In this document: piece after piece, positions 16,580 through 25,262 of the stretch
Numbering within the stretch: position 1 is the first letter of the stretch
How the letters are laid out: each line of letters opens with the position of its first letter
DNA from: Bradymonadales bacterium
GTDB lineage: Bacteria > Myxococcota_A > Bradymonadia > JAFGEP01
Length of the DNA: 64,000 bases
NCBI GenBank assembly: GCA_016931535.1
Contig: JAFGEP010000152.1
Span: 62,001-126,000 of the forward strand
Direction: 5' to 3'
Notes under the pieces: model-generated
The model's input: only the letters and a program-made list of their open reading frames with translations
The model's database searches: none
What the model was told of the DNA's origin: nothing
Made by a program: the position numbers and the translations under genes

Positions 16580-18037
16580 ATGAACGCCCGACGCGGCTTG
16601 CTGTGGCTTTGGCTGGCTCTGGCGACCACCCTGTGCGGGTGCAAGGAGGATCCGCCCTGCATCTGCGATTGCCTGACGCCGGATGTCTGCATCGTCCTCT
16701 GCCCGGAAGACATCGGACCCCCTCCTGTTGACCTGGCCGGAGAGACCGACCTGTCGAGGGATCCACAACCCCAGGACGCAGAGCCGGATCCTGTCCTGGA
16801 TCTCGTGGATGCGGCAGAGCCAGGTGACGCCGATCTGGAAGATGCGGAGGACCTGGCGGATGCGGAGGACCTGGCGGAAATCCCGGATGCCGACATCGAT
16901 CCCACAGACCTGGGCGACACCGGGGACTTGTCCCCGCCGGATGCCGAGGACATGGCAGATGCCGAGGATATGCCGGACGTTAGCGATGCCGTGCAGGAGG
17001 ACCCCGACGCGCTCCAGGAACCCGGTGATCTCGAGCCGTCGGATCTGGACGCGGCCGCGGATGGCGACCAGGATCTGGGGCCCACCTGCGATCTCGTGGA
17101 TGGTCTGGACTGGGGTGACGCGGGAGATCCGGGAACCTCGGTCTGGTACTGGTGCCCCACCGCCGACGAGTATGTCGGGGGGGACTGGCCTTATCGGTTG
17201 CAGGTGACGGAATCCGCACTCTACTGCGGCACCTTCGACGAGTCCCGCACTCTCGAGCAGGAATGGGAACGCAAGGCGATGCTCCGCTTCATCGAGGGTA
17301 CCTACCCGCTGCCGGCGGTGAATGGAACCTACGAGTTCCTGCTGCCTCTGTGCTTCCGGTTTCTCCTTCCCGATTCCCAGCCGGAGGTCGATGGGACCGG
17401 CACCCTGGTCGCCAACCACAGCGCGTCCCCAGGGGGCGTGCAGTACTCCTTCCAGTACACCCAACCCTTGCTTGACGCAGACGAAGAGCGCTGGACCTTC
17501 CAGATGGGGTTGATGGGGAGTCTGGGGGCAGGTCAAAGCAGCATCACCCTGGACGGCAAGCACCTGGGGATGACCGACACCTACTTCTACAACATGCTCT
17601 GCCTGGGCGACTGTACCTCCTGGGAGGACGTGCGCTACTTCGACTCCTGCCTCTTCGACGGCGTGCGCACCGACCGGCATATCATCGCCTTTTCCGGTGG
17701 GCAGGTGACCCTGGACCTTCGCATCGGGGTAAGCATGGCCTCTACCGAGCCCGGGATCTTCTACCAGGCCTCAGGTCAGCTCGATGGGGAGAGCTTCACC
17801 CAGCAGAAGTACTTCGATCTGATCTACAACCCCACCCACCATCATTTCTCACGTGACTTTGCCGTGCTGTTCGAGCAGGAGATCAACTGCTCCTGCGGCC
17901 TGAGGATCGAAGAGGTCATCCCCTGGCCCGAGAATCCGGAGACACCGCTGCCGATCGTTCATACCATGGACTGCGATCTCGCCAGGCGGGAATCCCGCGA
18001 GGTGAGCCTCCACCAGCTCATCCAGATCATGCCCTGA
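16580..18037 (+). CDS. secreted lipoprotein with Asp/Glu/Pro-rich linker
   Basis: This 485-aa protein starts at an ATG with a good AGGAGG six bases upstream. The signal segment ends in TTLCGC, a probable lipobox, followed by a Cys cluster (PPCICDC). Residues about 45-165 form a low-complexity acidic linker with repeats such as DAEDLADAEDL, typical of surface lipoproteins in this group. The remaining 310 residues form a beta-rich globular domain with several Cys that I do not recognise. Its position just downstream of the ABC operon and upstream of the helicase gives no clue to function. Confidence 0.75.
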   Translation: MNARRGLLWLWLALATTLCGCKEDPPCICDCLTPDVCIVLCPEDIGPPPVDLAGETDLSRDPQPQDAEPDPVLDLVDAAEPGDADLEDAEDLADAEDLAEIPDADIDPTDLGDTGDLSPPDAEDMADAEDMPDVSDAVQEDPDALQEPGDLEPSDLDAAADGDQDLGPTCDLVDGLDWGDAGDPGTSVWYWCPTADEYVGGDWPYRLQVTESALYCGTFDESRTLEQEWERKAMLRFIEGTYPLPAVNGTYEFLLPLCFRFLLPDSQPEVDGTGTLVANHSASPGGVQYSFQYTQPLLDADEERWTFQMGLMGSLGAGQSSITLDGKHLGMTDTYFYNMLCLGDCTSWEDVRYFDSCLFDGVRTDRHIIAFSGGQVTLDLRIGVSMASTEPGIFYQASGQLDGESFTQQKYFDLIYNPTHHHFSRDFAVLFEQEINCSCGLRIEEVIPWPENPETPLPIVHTMDCDLARRESREVSLHQLIQIMP

Positions 18038-18098
18038 GGTCTGCCGGGCGCGCTCTCAGCGGCTTGTATTTCCCACCCATCACGGGTATCCCAGTGCC

Positions 18099-20495
18099 GT
18101 GACCCACCAAGAACAACTGAACCCGGCCCAGCGGGAGGCCGTCGAGCACACGGGCGGACCGCTGTTGATCCTGGCGGGAGCCGGAAGCGGAAAGACGCGG
18201 GTCATCGTCCACCGGATCGCCCACCTGATCCAGCGGCACCAGGTCCATCCCCAGCATATCCTGGGAGTCACCTTCACCAACAAGGCGGCGGGCGAGATGG
18301 TCAGTAGAGTGGCCCGGCTGCTTTCCGATGCCTCCCGGCGGCCCACCTGGATCTCCACCTTTCACAGCCTGTGCGCCCGGATCCTGCGCCGGGAAGCGCC
18401 GGCCCTCGGCTTTCCCCGATCCTTCACCATCTTCGATGCGGACGACCAGCTCCGCATGATCAAGCAAGTCGCCGAGGAGATGGGCATCCCCAAAGACGGC
18501 CCCTCGGTCGCCTCCTACCAGTCCTTCGTGGAGCGGGCCCGCAATCGGGGCTGGCTCCCCCAGGCCGCCTTCGAGCAGAGCCCTAAAAACCACCACCAGC
18601 TGTGCGCCCAGCTCTACGAGCGCTACCACCAACGGATGCGGGCCAACGGGACCCTCGATTTCGGGGACCTGATCCTGGCTGTCATCGAGTGCCTGGAGCG
18701 CTTCGACCCCATCCGGGAGCGGTACCTGGCCCAGTGGCAGCACATCCTGGTGGACGAGTTCCAGGATACCAACCCCGCCCAGTACCGGTTGCTCAAGCTG
18801 TTGACGAACTCTCCCTTCCACATCGCCGCGGTGGGGGACGATGACCAGAGCATCTATGCCTGGCGCGGCGCGACGGTGGAGAATCTGCTGGGCTTCGAGC
18901 ATGACTTCCCCGGTTGCCGGGTGGTCCGGCTGGAGCAGAACTACCGATCCACGCAGGCCATTCTCGACCTGGCCAACGCCGCCATCGCGGTCAATCGGAC
19001 CCGTCTTCCCAAGGTGCTCTGGACCACCAACCGGCACGGCCCCAAACCCGTCCGCTTCACCGGCCGCCATGAGGGCGAAGAGGCGGCCTACATCGCTCGC
19101 CAGATCGAGCTGCAGCGGAAACGGCACCAGGTGGAGTACGGCGACATCGCCCTGTTCTATCGCATCAACGCCCAGAGCCGGATCTACGAGGAGCAGCTGC
19201 GCCGCTCGGCTATCCCCTATCGGGTCATCGCCGGCACCAGCTTCTACGAGCGAGAGGAGATCAAGGACATCCTGGCCTACCTCCGGCTGGCCATCAATCC
19301 CGCCGACGACATCGCCGCCATGCGCATCGCCAATGTGCCCAGGAGGGGGCTGGGCGCCAAGGGGTCAGACCAGGTGAAGCTGCGGGCGCAGGAGCGCGGG
19401 ATCCCCTTCTTTCCCGCCCTGGAGTCGATGCTGGAGCAGAACAATGCGCCGTGTTTCCGCAAGCAGACCCGGGAGGCGCTGCAGCAGCTGGCGGCTCTCA
19501 TCCGTCGGCTCAGGTCGGAAGCCCGGAGCGCAACTCCCCCATCCCAGCTCACCAGCTGGCTCATCGAGCAGATCGACTACCTGGGCTACCTGCAGGCGGT
19601 CCACCCCGAGAACGCCGCCGATCGGTTCGACAACGTCCAGGAGCTGGTCAACGCCATGCGGGATTTCGAGGAGGAAAGGCCGCTCCGGCACGGAGAATCC
19701 GACACCTCCCTGCAGGGCTTCCTGGAGACCAGCGCCCTGGTCCAGGCCGCCGATCAACCGACCGCTCAGGGAGCGGTCAATCTCATGACCATTCACGCCG
19801 CCAAGGGTCTCGAGTTCCAGGTGGTGTTTTTGACCGGTCTGGAGGACGGCCTGCTGCCGCTGGTTCGGGGCGGCGCCGAGGAACCGGAAAATCCCGACGA
19901 GGAACGCCGCCTCTTCTACGTGGCCATGACCCGCGCCAAGGAGCAGCTCTTCCTGACCGACTGCCTCAGCCGTCGCCTGTTCGGCAACTCGGTGGCCAAC
20001 CAGCCCTCCCGCTTCCTGGAGGCGATCGACGACCGCCTGCTCCAGACCGACCCCACAAGCTGCCGTCTCTTTTCGCCCGAGGGAACGGCCGGTTACTCGA
20101 CCCGCAGCCGCTCCTACCCAATCCCCCGCACACTCGCCGATCCGGACGACACCGCCCGATCCTTTGCGACCGCCCCCCGTCGCCGGCTGCCGGAGTCGAG
20201 CGAGACCTGGACCCGGAAAAGCCGAGAGGTGCCACCTCCTGCCGCCGGCCGCTCGCCAGATCCGCTCAGAGTCGTCGAGGAGCTGGCGATCCCACCGGAC
20301 GGCCTGCGCCTGCAGCGCCCAACCCGGGACGGCTCGGAGCTGGACGCGCTGGTCGGCCGCATCGCCCGCCATCGCACCTTCGGAGAGGGGCGCATCACCC
20401 GGGCCGAGTACTCCGGCCAGCGCATCAAGCTGACCATCCAGTTCCCTTCGGTGGGCACCAAGTGCGTGATCAGCTCCTACGTGGAGGTGGTGTGA
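18099..20495 (+). CDS. pcrA: UvrD/PcrA-type superfamily 1 DNA helicase
   Basis: This 798-aa helicase unwinds DNA 3' to 5' in repair and replication. Walker A is AGAGSGKTRV near residue 30; other motifs are TFTNKAAGEMVSRV (Ia), VDEFQDTNPAQY (II), GDDDQSIYAWRGA (III), QNYRS (IV), MTIHAAKGLEF (V) and RLFYVAMTRAKEQL (VI). The last 50 residues (RTFGEGRI through TIQFPSVGTK) form the Tudor-like C-terminal domain known from PcrA and UvrD that contacts RNA polymerase. The start is GTG at 18099. The region between VI and the C-terminus is long and Ser/Arg/Pro rich. PcrA rather than Rep is preferred on the C-terminal domain. Confidence 0.93.
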   Translation: MTHQEQLNPAQREAVEHTGGPLLILAGAGSGKTRVIVHRIAHLIQRHQVHPQHILGVTFTNKAAGEMVSRVARLLSDASRRPTWISTFHSLCARILRREAPALGFPRSFTIFDADDQLRMIKQVAEEMGIPKDGPSVASYQSFVERARNRGWLPQAAFEQSPKNHHQLCAQLYERYHQRMRANGTLDFGDLILAVIECLERFDPIRERYLAQWQHILVDEFQDTNPAQYRLLKLLTNSPFHIAAVGDDDQSIYAWRGATVENLLGFEHDFPGCRVVRLEQNYRSTQAILDLANAAIAVNRTRLPKVLWTTNRHGPKPVRFTGRHEGEEAAYIARQIELQRKRHQVEYGDIALFYRINAQSRIYEEQLRRSAIPYRVIAGTSFYEREEIKDILAYLRLAINPADDIAAMRIANVPRRGLGAKGSDQVKLRAQERGIPFFPALESMLEQNNAPCFRKQTREALQQLAALIRRLRSEARSATPPSQLTSWLIEQIDYLGYLQAVHPENAADRFDNVQELVNAMRDFEEERPLRHGESDTSLQGFLETSALVQAADQPTAQGAVNLMTIHAAKGLEFQVVFLTGLEDGLLPLVRGGAEEPENPDEERRLFYVAMTRAKEQLFLTDCLSRRLFGNSVANQPSRFLEAIDDRLLQTDPTSCRLFSPEGTAGYSTRSRSYPIPRTLADPDDTARSFATAPRRRLPESSETWTRKSREVPPPAAGRSPDPLRVVEELAIPPDGLRLQRPTRDGSELDALVGRIARHRTFGEGRITRAEYSGQRIKLTIQFPSVGTKCVISSYVEVV

Positions 20496-20513
20496 AGGGA
20501 TGACAACGGGCCC

Positions 20514-20542
20514 GGAATAGGGGTCACCCGGAATAGGGGTCA
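20514..20542. repeat. GGAATAGGGGTCA direct repeat, possible transposon-end remnant
   Basis: Two copies of GGAATAGGGGTCA lie 16 bases apart (20514-20526 and 20530-20542), followed by GGTCGTCGATTGACATATTA. Sequences of the form AATAGGGGTCAGGTC next to TTGACA-like stretches are commonly seen beside REP-associated tyrosine transposase genes, but no transposase is present here. The 9-base core TAGGGGTCA recurs in exact inverted form at 23043-23051. Confidence 0.45.
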
Positions 20543-20562
20543 GGTCGTCGATTGACATATTA

Positions 20563-22332
20563 TTGGGGAGAATACGTTGTAGCCTGGTATCAATGGGATC
20601 CGGGCTGGCCATGAAGCGATCGGATGATCGAGGAACTCTCGGATGGTTCCATTGCACCACGCCAGAAAGTAACTATGCTTTTTCTGCAGCAGTTCGTCAG
20701 CCAGACATGAGATTCATGCAACGGTCTACGCCAAAGGACTTGATTCGATCGCACCCGATGTCTGCTGGAGCACGGAACGCAGCGGGCAATCCTGGCGACA
20801 ACCTGCAGCTGCTACTCGACCTGGCGGATCGGCCCTACTCCGCCCAGATCGATCGGATCCGGCCTCCTCACCCCGTCCCCGTGTCCTTGGGGTTTCTGGG
20901 ATCGTCTGCGGCTAGCAGTATGGGTGAGCCCCGGGGAGCGTTGCCGGGGACGGCATCGAAACACGAGGTTCAGCGTCAAGAAGACGGGGAGCACCAGACA
21001 TCGTGGAGGGTGGTACCCGTCGAGATGGGTCGGCGGCGAACTGTCTGCCCCACGAAGATCTACGAGACAGCGAGCGAAGAGGGCAATGTTTTGAGCGAGG
21101 TGCGACGGGATACCCTGCTGGAGGTGATCGCCGTCGGCGGTGATTGGTCCAGGATCATCTATCGAGACGTACGCGCTTTCGTGTTGAGTGCCGACCTGTC
21201 CGAGGACCTGCAGACGACTTCGGAGGAGTCACCCGACGCGGGACCGGGCACCGATGCCGGACGGATCCGCGACCTCTATGCAAACGGCCTGAACGTTGGG
21301 TTCTTCCGGGACAACTATGCGACAGGTTCGAGAACTATCCGGAACAACTCCCATGAATGGTCGAGAGTCTGGAACGGCATCGGTCTGGGCGACTCGGGGC
21401 AACTCACCATCGGACAATCCACCCGGGCTCTGTCGGTGCAGGAGCTCGTCAGCAAGACGAACACCATCGTCAATGCGGTCAGACGGATCCTGTCGAGCGA
21501 GATGGACGAAGCTGCCATCGAGAACTCCAACTACCTGAAGATCCGGAACCTCGCCATCAGCGTCCATGGAGAGGCTGGTGCCATCATGTTGACCGGGTTG
21601 GGCGGAGAGGCTGGAGAGCCGGTCGACATGGAGCAGGTCCGTACCTTCGTGGACAGCCTGAGCGCCTACCTGACATCCGACGTCCGTGTTCACCTGTTCG
21701 CCTGCAACGCGGCCAGGAATCCAGGTCAATCGAATAAAGAGGCGACCAGGGCCTATGGTGAGGAGGCGGAGAGCGGAGAGGGCTCCTTCGCCAGTAGCCT
21801 CCGGGCGGACCTGGCGGCAGCTGGCCACGAAGAAACACAGGTGGCCGGTCATACCATCAAGGGACACACGACAAGGAACCGCTTCGTGCGCTTCTTCGGG
21901 GGCATCGTCGGCGACGACCTCAACGGGGCCGATGCCATCAATATCATCTTCCTGAATGACGAGTTCATGGCCGAGGAGATGGCACGCCTGCTTGGCGAGG
22001 ACGCATCCGAAGACCAGGTCGCCGAGTTCTATCCCGTCCTTCGCGGTAAGCTGGACGATTTCTACACGGTGATGGGACGGCCGTCCGACGACTACTCCTA
22101 TGTCCAGATCGCTCGCGATATCATGATGAATCCGGCGGGGTGCCGCGATACCTTGCGTGACTTCTGGCGCCACATGGTACCCTCGGCCGAGCAGTGTCGT
22201 TCGATCCACCTGGTCACCAGGAGGCACCAGGAGGCAGAAAACGACTGGGTTTTCCAGGCCTGGATCGAATTTGGAGGCCAGGAGGCGATCCAAAGGGAAC
22301 CCGAAGAGCGACCCGATATCGAACCACTATGA
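20563..22332 (+). CDS. SH3-containing protein with a caspase-like His/Cys pair
   Basis: The protein is up to 589 aa; starts at 20563 (TTG), 20611 or 20707 (ATG) are all possible because none has a good ribosome binding site. Numbered from 20563, residues about 1-140 are Pro/Gln-rich and disordered. A bacterial SH3-like domain spans about 155-215 (CPTKIYETASEEGNVLSEVR). A globular domain follows with SVHGEAGAI (His 335) and VHLFACNAA (Cys 381), each after a hydrophobic strand, the pattern of clan CD peptidases, CHAT and DUF4347. The last 150 residues are helical and unknown. There is no signal peptide. The gene overlaps the next by ATGA. Protease activity is an inference. Confidence 0.6.
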   Translation: MGRIRCSLVSMGSGLAMKRSDDRGTLGWFHCTTPESNYAFSAAVRQPDMRFMQRSTPKDLIRSHPMSAGARNAAGNPGDNLQLLLDLADRPYSAQIDRIRPPHPVPVSLGFLGSSAASSMGEPRGALPGTASKHEVQRQEDGEHQTSWRVVPVEMGRRRTVCPTKIYETASEEGNVLSEVRRDTLLEVIAVGGDWSRIIYRDVRAFVLSADLSEDLQTTSEESPDAGPGTDAGRIRDLYANGLNVGFFRDNYATGSRTIRNNSHEWSRVWNGIGLGDSGQLTIGQSTRALSVQELVSKTNTIVNAVRRILSSEMDEAAIENSNYLKIRNLAISVHGEAGAIMLTGLGGEAGEPVDMEQVRTFVDSLSAYLTSDVRVHLFACNAARNPGQSNKEATRAYGEEAESGEGSFASSLRADLAAAGHEETQVAGHTIKGHTTRNRFVRFFGGIVGDDLNGADAINIIFLNDEFMAEEMARLLGEDASEDQVAEFYPVLRGKLDDFYTVMGRPSDDYSYVQIARDIMMNPAGCRDTLRDFWRHMVPSAEQCRSIHLVTRRHQEAENDWVFQAWIEFGGQEAIQREPEERPDIEPL

Positions 22333-23000
22333 GATCCACCTCGATCCTTGCCGGCACCTCGCTGCTGCTCGCCCTCTGCGCGACGACCGACGCGGCCTGT
22401 CGCTCCCGCGAACCAGCGCCGGAGGTGGAAACACGGCTCGGGTCCGACCAACCTCCCCCATCGGTTTCTGGATCCCCTCGAGTCCAGCCGGGACAGCCGC
22501 TGGCAGAAGAAGGTGTTCCAGCGCGATTCGAGGCCGACCGTGGACCCTGTCCGAGCGACCAGGTCGATCGTCTGGACGCCCAGTTCGGAACCGATCTGGC
22601 CTGTCGATCCTACCAACATTGTCGGTGCGTCACCGACAGCCTGGGGAGGATCACCCTCTGGGAACGGGATGAAGATTCGGATGGCGCCGTGGATGAACGC
22701 CTGACGTTCGAATACGACGAACAGGGAAACCTCCGTGTCATGCTGTCGGACTATGGAGCCAACGATCGCGTCGACTGGCGACAGCTCTACGACGAAGCGG
22801 GCCACCTGGTGGTCATCGAACAGGACAGAGACGATGATGGCCAGGTGGATGTCGTGAGGACCCTTTACTACGATGGCAGTGGCTATCTGCTGACAGAGGA
22901 CGAGGACCAGGGCGCCGACGGCGTGGTGGACCGACGCTGCACCTATGAGCCCTGTCCACCGGAGCTGGAGTGCGACCGGGTCTGCCAGGACCTCCAGTAG
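22329..23000 (+). CDS. predicted secreted protein coupled to the caspase-like gene
   Basis: This 223-aa protein starts at an ATG that overlaps the previous stop (ATGA), so the two are translated together. An N-terminal hydrophobic segment (SILAGTSLLLALC) is followed by TDAAC; the lipobox is not canonical, so a lipoprotein or cleaved signal peptide are both possible. After a Pro/Glu linker there is a Cys-rich patch (ACRSYQHCRC) and then three acidic repeats with cores DEDSDGAVD, DRDDDGQVD and EDQGADGVVD, like calcium-binding DxDxDG loops, alternating with short YD-type strands. The role is unknown; export while the partner appears cytoplasmic argues against a simple fixed complex. Confidence 0.7.
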   Translation: MRSTSILAGTSLLLALCATTDAACRSREPAPEVETRLGSDQPPPSVSGSPRVQPGQPLAEEGVPARFEADRGPCPSDQVDRLDAQFGTDLACRSYQHCRCVTDSLGRITLWERDEDSDGAVDERLTFEYDEQGNLRVMLSDYGANDRVDWRQLYDEAGHLVVIEQDRDDDGQVDVVRTLYYDGSGYLLTEDEDQGADGVVDRRCTYEPCPPELECDRVCQDLQ

Positions 23001-23073
23001 AGAGGCTCCCAGGTTTCCAGGGATACGGTCCCCCTGCCCTTATGACCCCTACCTCACGCGACCGGACTACCGC

Positions 23074-25170
23074 TCAAGGTGGGCACGCATAGCCGAGGTG
23101 TTCGTTCGCGTTCAGCCAATCTTGCGTTGCATCCAGCAGATCGTCGTGGAGGTCGGGCCAGTCCTCGGGAGCGAAATCAGGAGTGGCGATGTTGCCAAGG
23201 GCTACCGCCATCCGCGTACCAGAATGGACGCGCACGAGGTTACTGCCAAAATACTCCTCATCGTCGAAGTAGGTCTGACCCGGCTCGACACAGGCGACCC
23301 AAGGCGTGGATCGCCAACGGTAGTAGTCCTCGAACTCGAAGCCCCAGGCGCCTGGATCGCAAGGCTGCCAGTATACCTTCAGGGTTATACCACCCGACAA
23401 GGAGTTCTCCCGGTGAAGGTTGCAGGTGAAGGAGAATCCCTCCCTCCAGCCGTGGAAGAGGGGGGTCCGCTCCGGCACTTCGACGAGGTTGAACGGTATC
23501 GCCTGCGGACCTAGCTCGGGATCGTTGAAGGTGGTAACGAATCTCGCCGGGCAGGTGGATGAGGGCAGCACCGGAGCTTCCGTCGGGTACTGGTCGACCT
23601 GGTCCGGATCGCAGGCGTTGGGCTTCGGATCGATCGGTGTGTCGGAGGGCACACAATGGCAATCCACGCATTCGAAGCCATCCGAGCATCGTCCTTCGCC
23701 ATTGGGTGCCGTATCGTCACACTCCTCGTTGCGCTCCGGGTTCAGCGCGCAGCTCGGGGTGAAGGCGCCGTCGCCACAGTAGGCGGTGTTACAAGTGCAG
23801 CTCCTGGACACGGTGTCCAGCTCTCCACCACCGCAGTAGAAGATTCCGAACTCGGTACTGCAGTATTGATCGGCATCGAAGGAGCACACGCATTCGAAGG
23901 GATCACCACACCTCGAGTCCCCGTATGGCGTCAGACCCCGCGCTGCAAGGTGGTCCGCACACCATGCCGAGCAGGAGTCCGTGCCGCAGAGACATTCACA
24001 ATACTCGTACTGGAACACCCTGAGATTCCATGGCTTCGTTCCATCCGGGCAGCGTCGATACTCGGTCTGGCAACGCTCGAGCCATTCACCTTCAGTCAGA
24101 GCCGTCATGCACTCCGAGAACTTGGCCGCAACCAGACCACAGACCAGGTGAGCCTGCTGGCATCGGTCACTGATAAAGAAGTCGAACATCGATGCGAGGC
24201 GATCTTCTATTGGCACTTGCTCGTCGACGTCTCCCTCGACACCACATGCCTCGCGAAGACCTGCACCGGGCACAGATTGCATCCCACAGCCCACCACATA
24301 CTGCCTCGTCAACTTGCTCAAGTTCTCTACACCGCATGATGCTGTCAGGACATTTTTCTCAGGATCGAAATCAGACCCCGTGCCCTCGGATGCTCCATCC
24401 GCCGATTTGTTGTTCGTTTGAGCCTCGGACCGTTCGCCCATGTGATCAATCAGCGTGGATGTCAACGCACCATCGTGAAACAGCGCCATCAGCACATTGG
24501 CCGGCTGGTTGTCGATCATCGCCTCGAGATCGAGCGCCGTGAGCCAGGCCACCACCTCGGCGGCTGTCGCATCGCCGGCGAGCTGGTCGAAGATCAGCAA
24601 GCGGGCCATGGTGGCGTCACCTTGGGGAATCAAGCCGCCAATTCCGGGCGGTGGCGCGTCCGGCGCGAGTGGAGTCTCGAGGGCGATCCGCTCGAGTGTC
24701 CAGTCGTCGGGCCCGGACCCGACCGCGGTGGGGTCGTACGACCACGTCACCATGGCCTGCATCGTCACCAAGCCCCCGGGAGCAGTGGGCTCATCGGCAG
24801 TGATTCGGTAGGTAACCCCGACCCGATCGCCCTCTTCTGCAAGCCAGGCCATCACTTCCAGCGTTCCCGCCTGACCCGAGCCGTCGGCAGGCTCGAAGGA
24901 GCCGATCCAGTCGCCGAAATCCGGCACGATCGACACGTTCCCGACCCTCTTTCCATCCAGGTCGAACACCGCAACCTGGAAGCCGTCGTCGGTCTCGGCA
25001 ATATCGTAGGAGCCGATTCCCGCTAGCTGCCCCGGAACACCGGCCACGACCTCTCCACCACCCGGCCCATCTCCACCGGAAGACCCGCAGGCGGCCAGGA
25101 GCAACAACAGAGCGGCCAGCGCAACGAACAGAATGTGGCCCCGACGAAAGGCCCTCGGCACGTGTTTCAT
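23074..25170 (-). CDS. large Cys-rich lipoprotein of unknown function
   Basis: This 698-aa lipoprotein starts at an ATG preceded by AGGGAG. The lipobox is LLLAACGSS followed by a Gly-rich linker. Residues about 50-270 form a beta domain without Cys. The central and C-terminal regions hold many Cys, including a stretch from about residue 395 to 535 with myxobacterial-type Cys-rich segments such as CGDGAFTPSCALNPERNEEC. The last 130 residues are a separate beta domain. It converges on the cassette at 20563-23000 and is followed upstream by another surface lipoprotein gene. The annotation as surface protein rests on signal and composition only. Confidence 0.7.
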   Translation of the reverse strand: MKHVPRAFRRGHILFVALAALLLLLAACGSSGGDGPGGGEVVAGVPGQLAGIGSYDIAETDDGFQVAVFDLDGKRVGNVSIVPDFGDWIGSFEPADGSGQAGTLEVMAWLAEEGDRVGVTYRITADEPTAPGGLVTMQAMVTWSYDPTAVGSGPDDWTLERIALETPLAPDAPPPGIGGLIPQGDATMARLLIFDQLAGDATAAEVVAWLTALDLEAMIDNQPANVLMALFHDGALTSTLIDHMGERSEAQTNNKSADGASEGTGSDFDPEKNVLTASCGVENLSKLTRQYVVGCGMQSVPGAGLREACGVEGDVDEQVPIEDRLASMFDFFISDRCQQAHLVCGLVAAKFSECMTALTEGEWLERCQTEYRRCPDGTKPWNLRVFQYEYCECLCGTDSCSAWCADHLAARGLTPYGDSRCGDPFECVCSFDADQYCSTEFGIFYCGGGELDTVSRSCTCNTAYCGDGAFTPSCALNPERNEECDDTAPNGEGRCSDGFECVDCHCVPSDTPIDPKPNACDPDQVDQYPTEAPVLPSSTCPARFVTTFNDPELGPQAIPFNLVEVPERTPLFHGWREGFSFTCNLHRENSLSGGITLKVYWQPCDPGAWGFEFEDYYRWRSTPWVACVEPGQTYFDDEEYFGSNLVRVHSGTRMAVALGNIATPDFAPEDWPDLHDDLLDATQDWLNANEHLGYACPP

Positions 25171-25262
25171 GGGTCTCCCTCCGTACTCGATGGGTCCTGG
25201 TTTGATGCTTGGCATTTCTGAACGGTCGTATCCACAGAGACACCCTCCGCCATCTCGTCCCG

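Noticed and set aside
20552..20600. TTGACA at 20552 as a promoter for the caspase-like gene
   Set aside because: No acceptable -10 box lies 16-18 bases downstream; the TTGACA may instead belong to the transposon-end remnant.
19365..20660. 431-aa minus-strand frame opposite the helicase
   Set aside because: No domain; the helicase motifs on the plus strand are complete.
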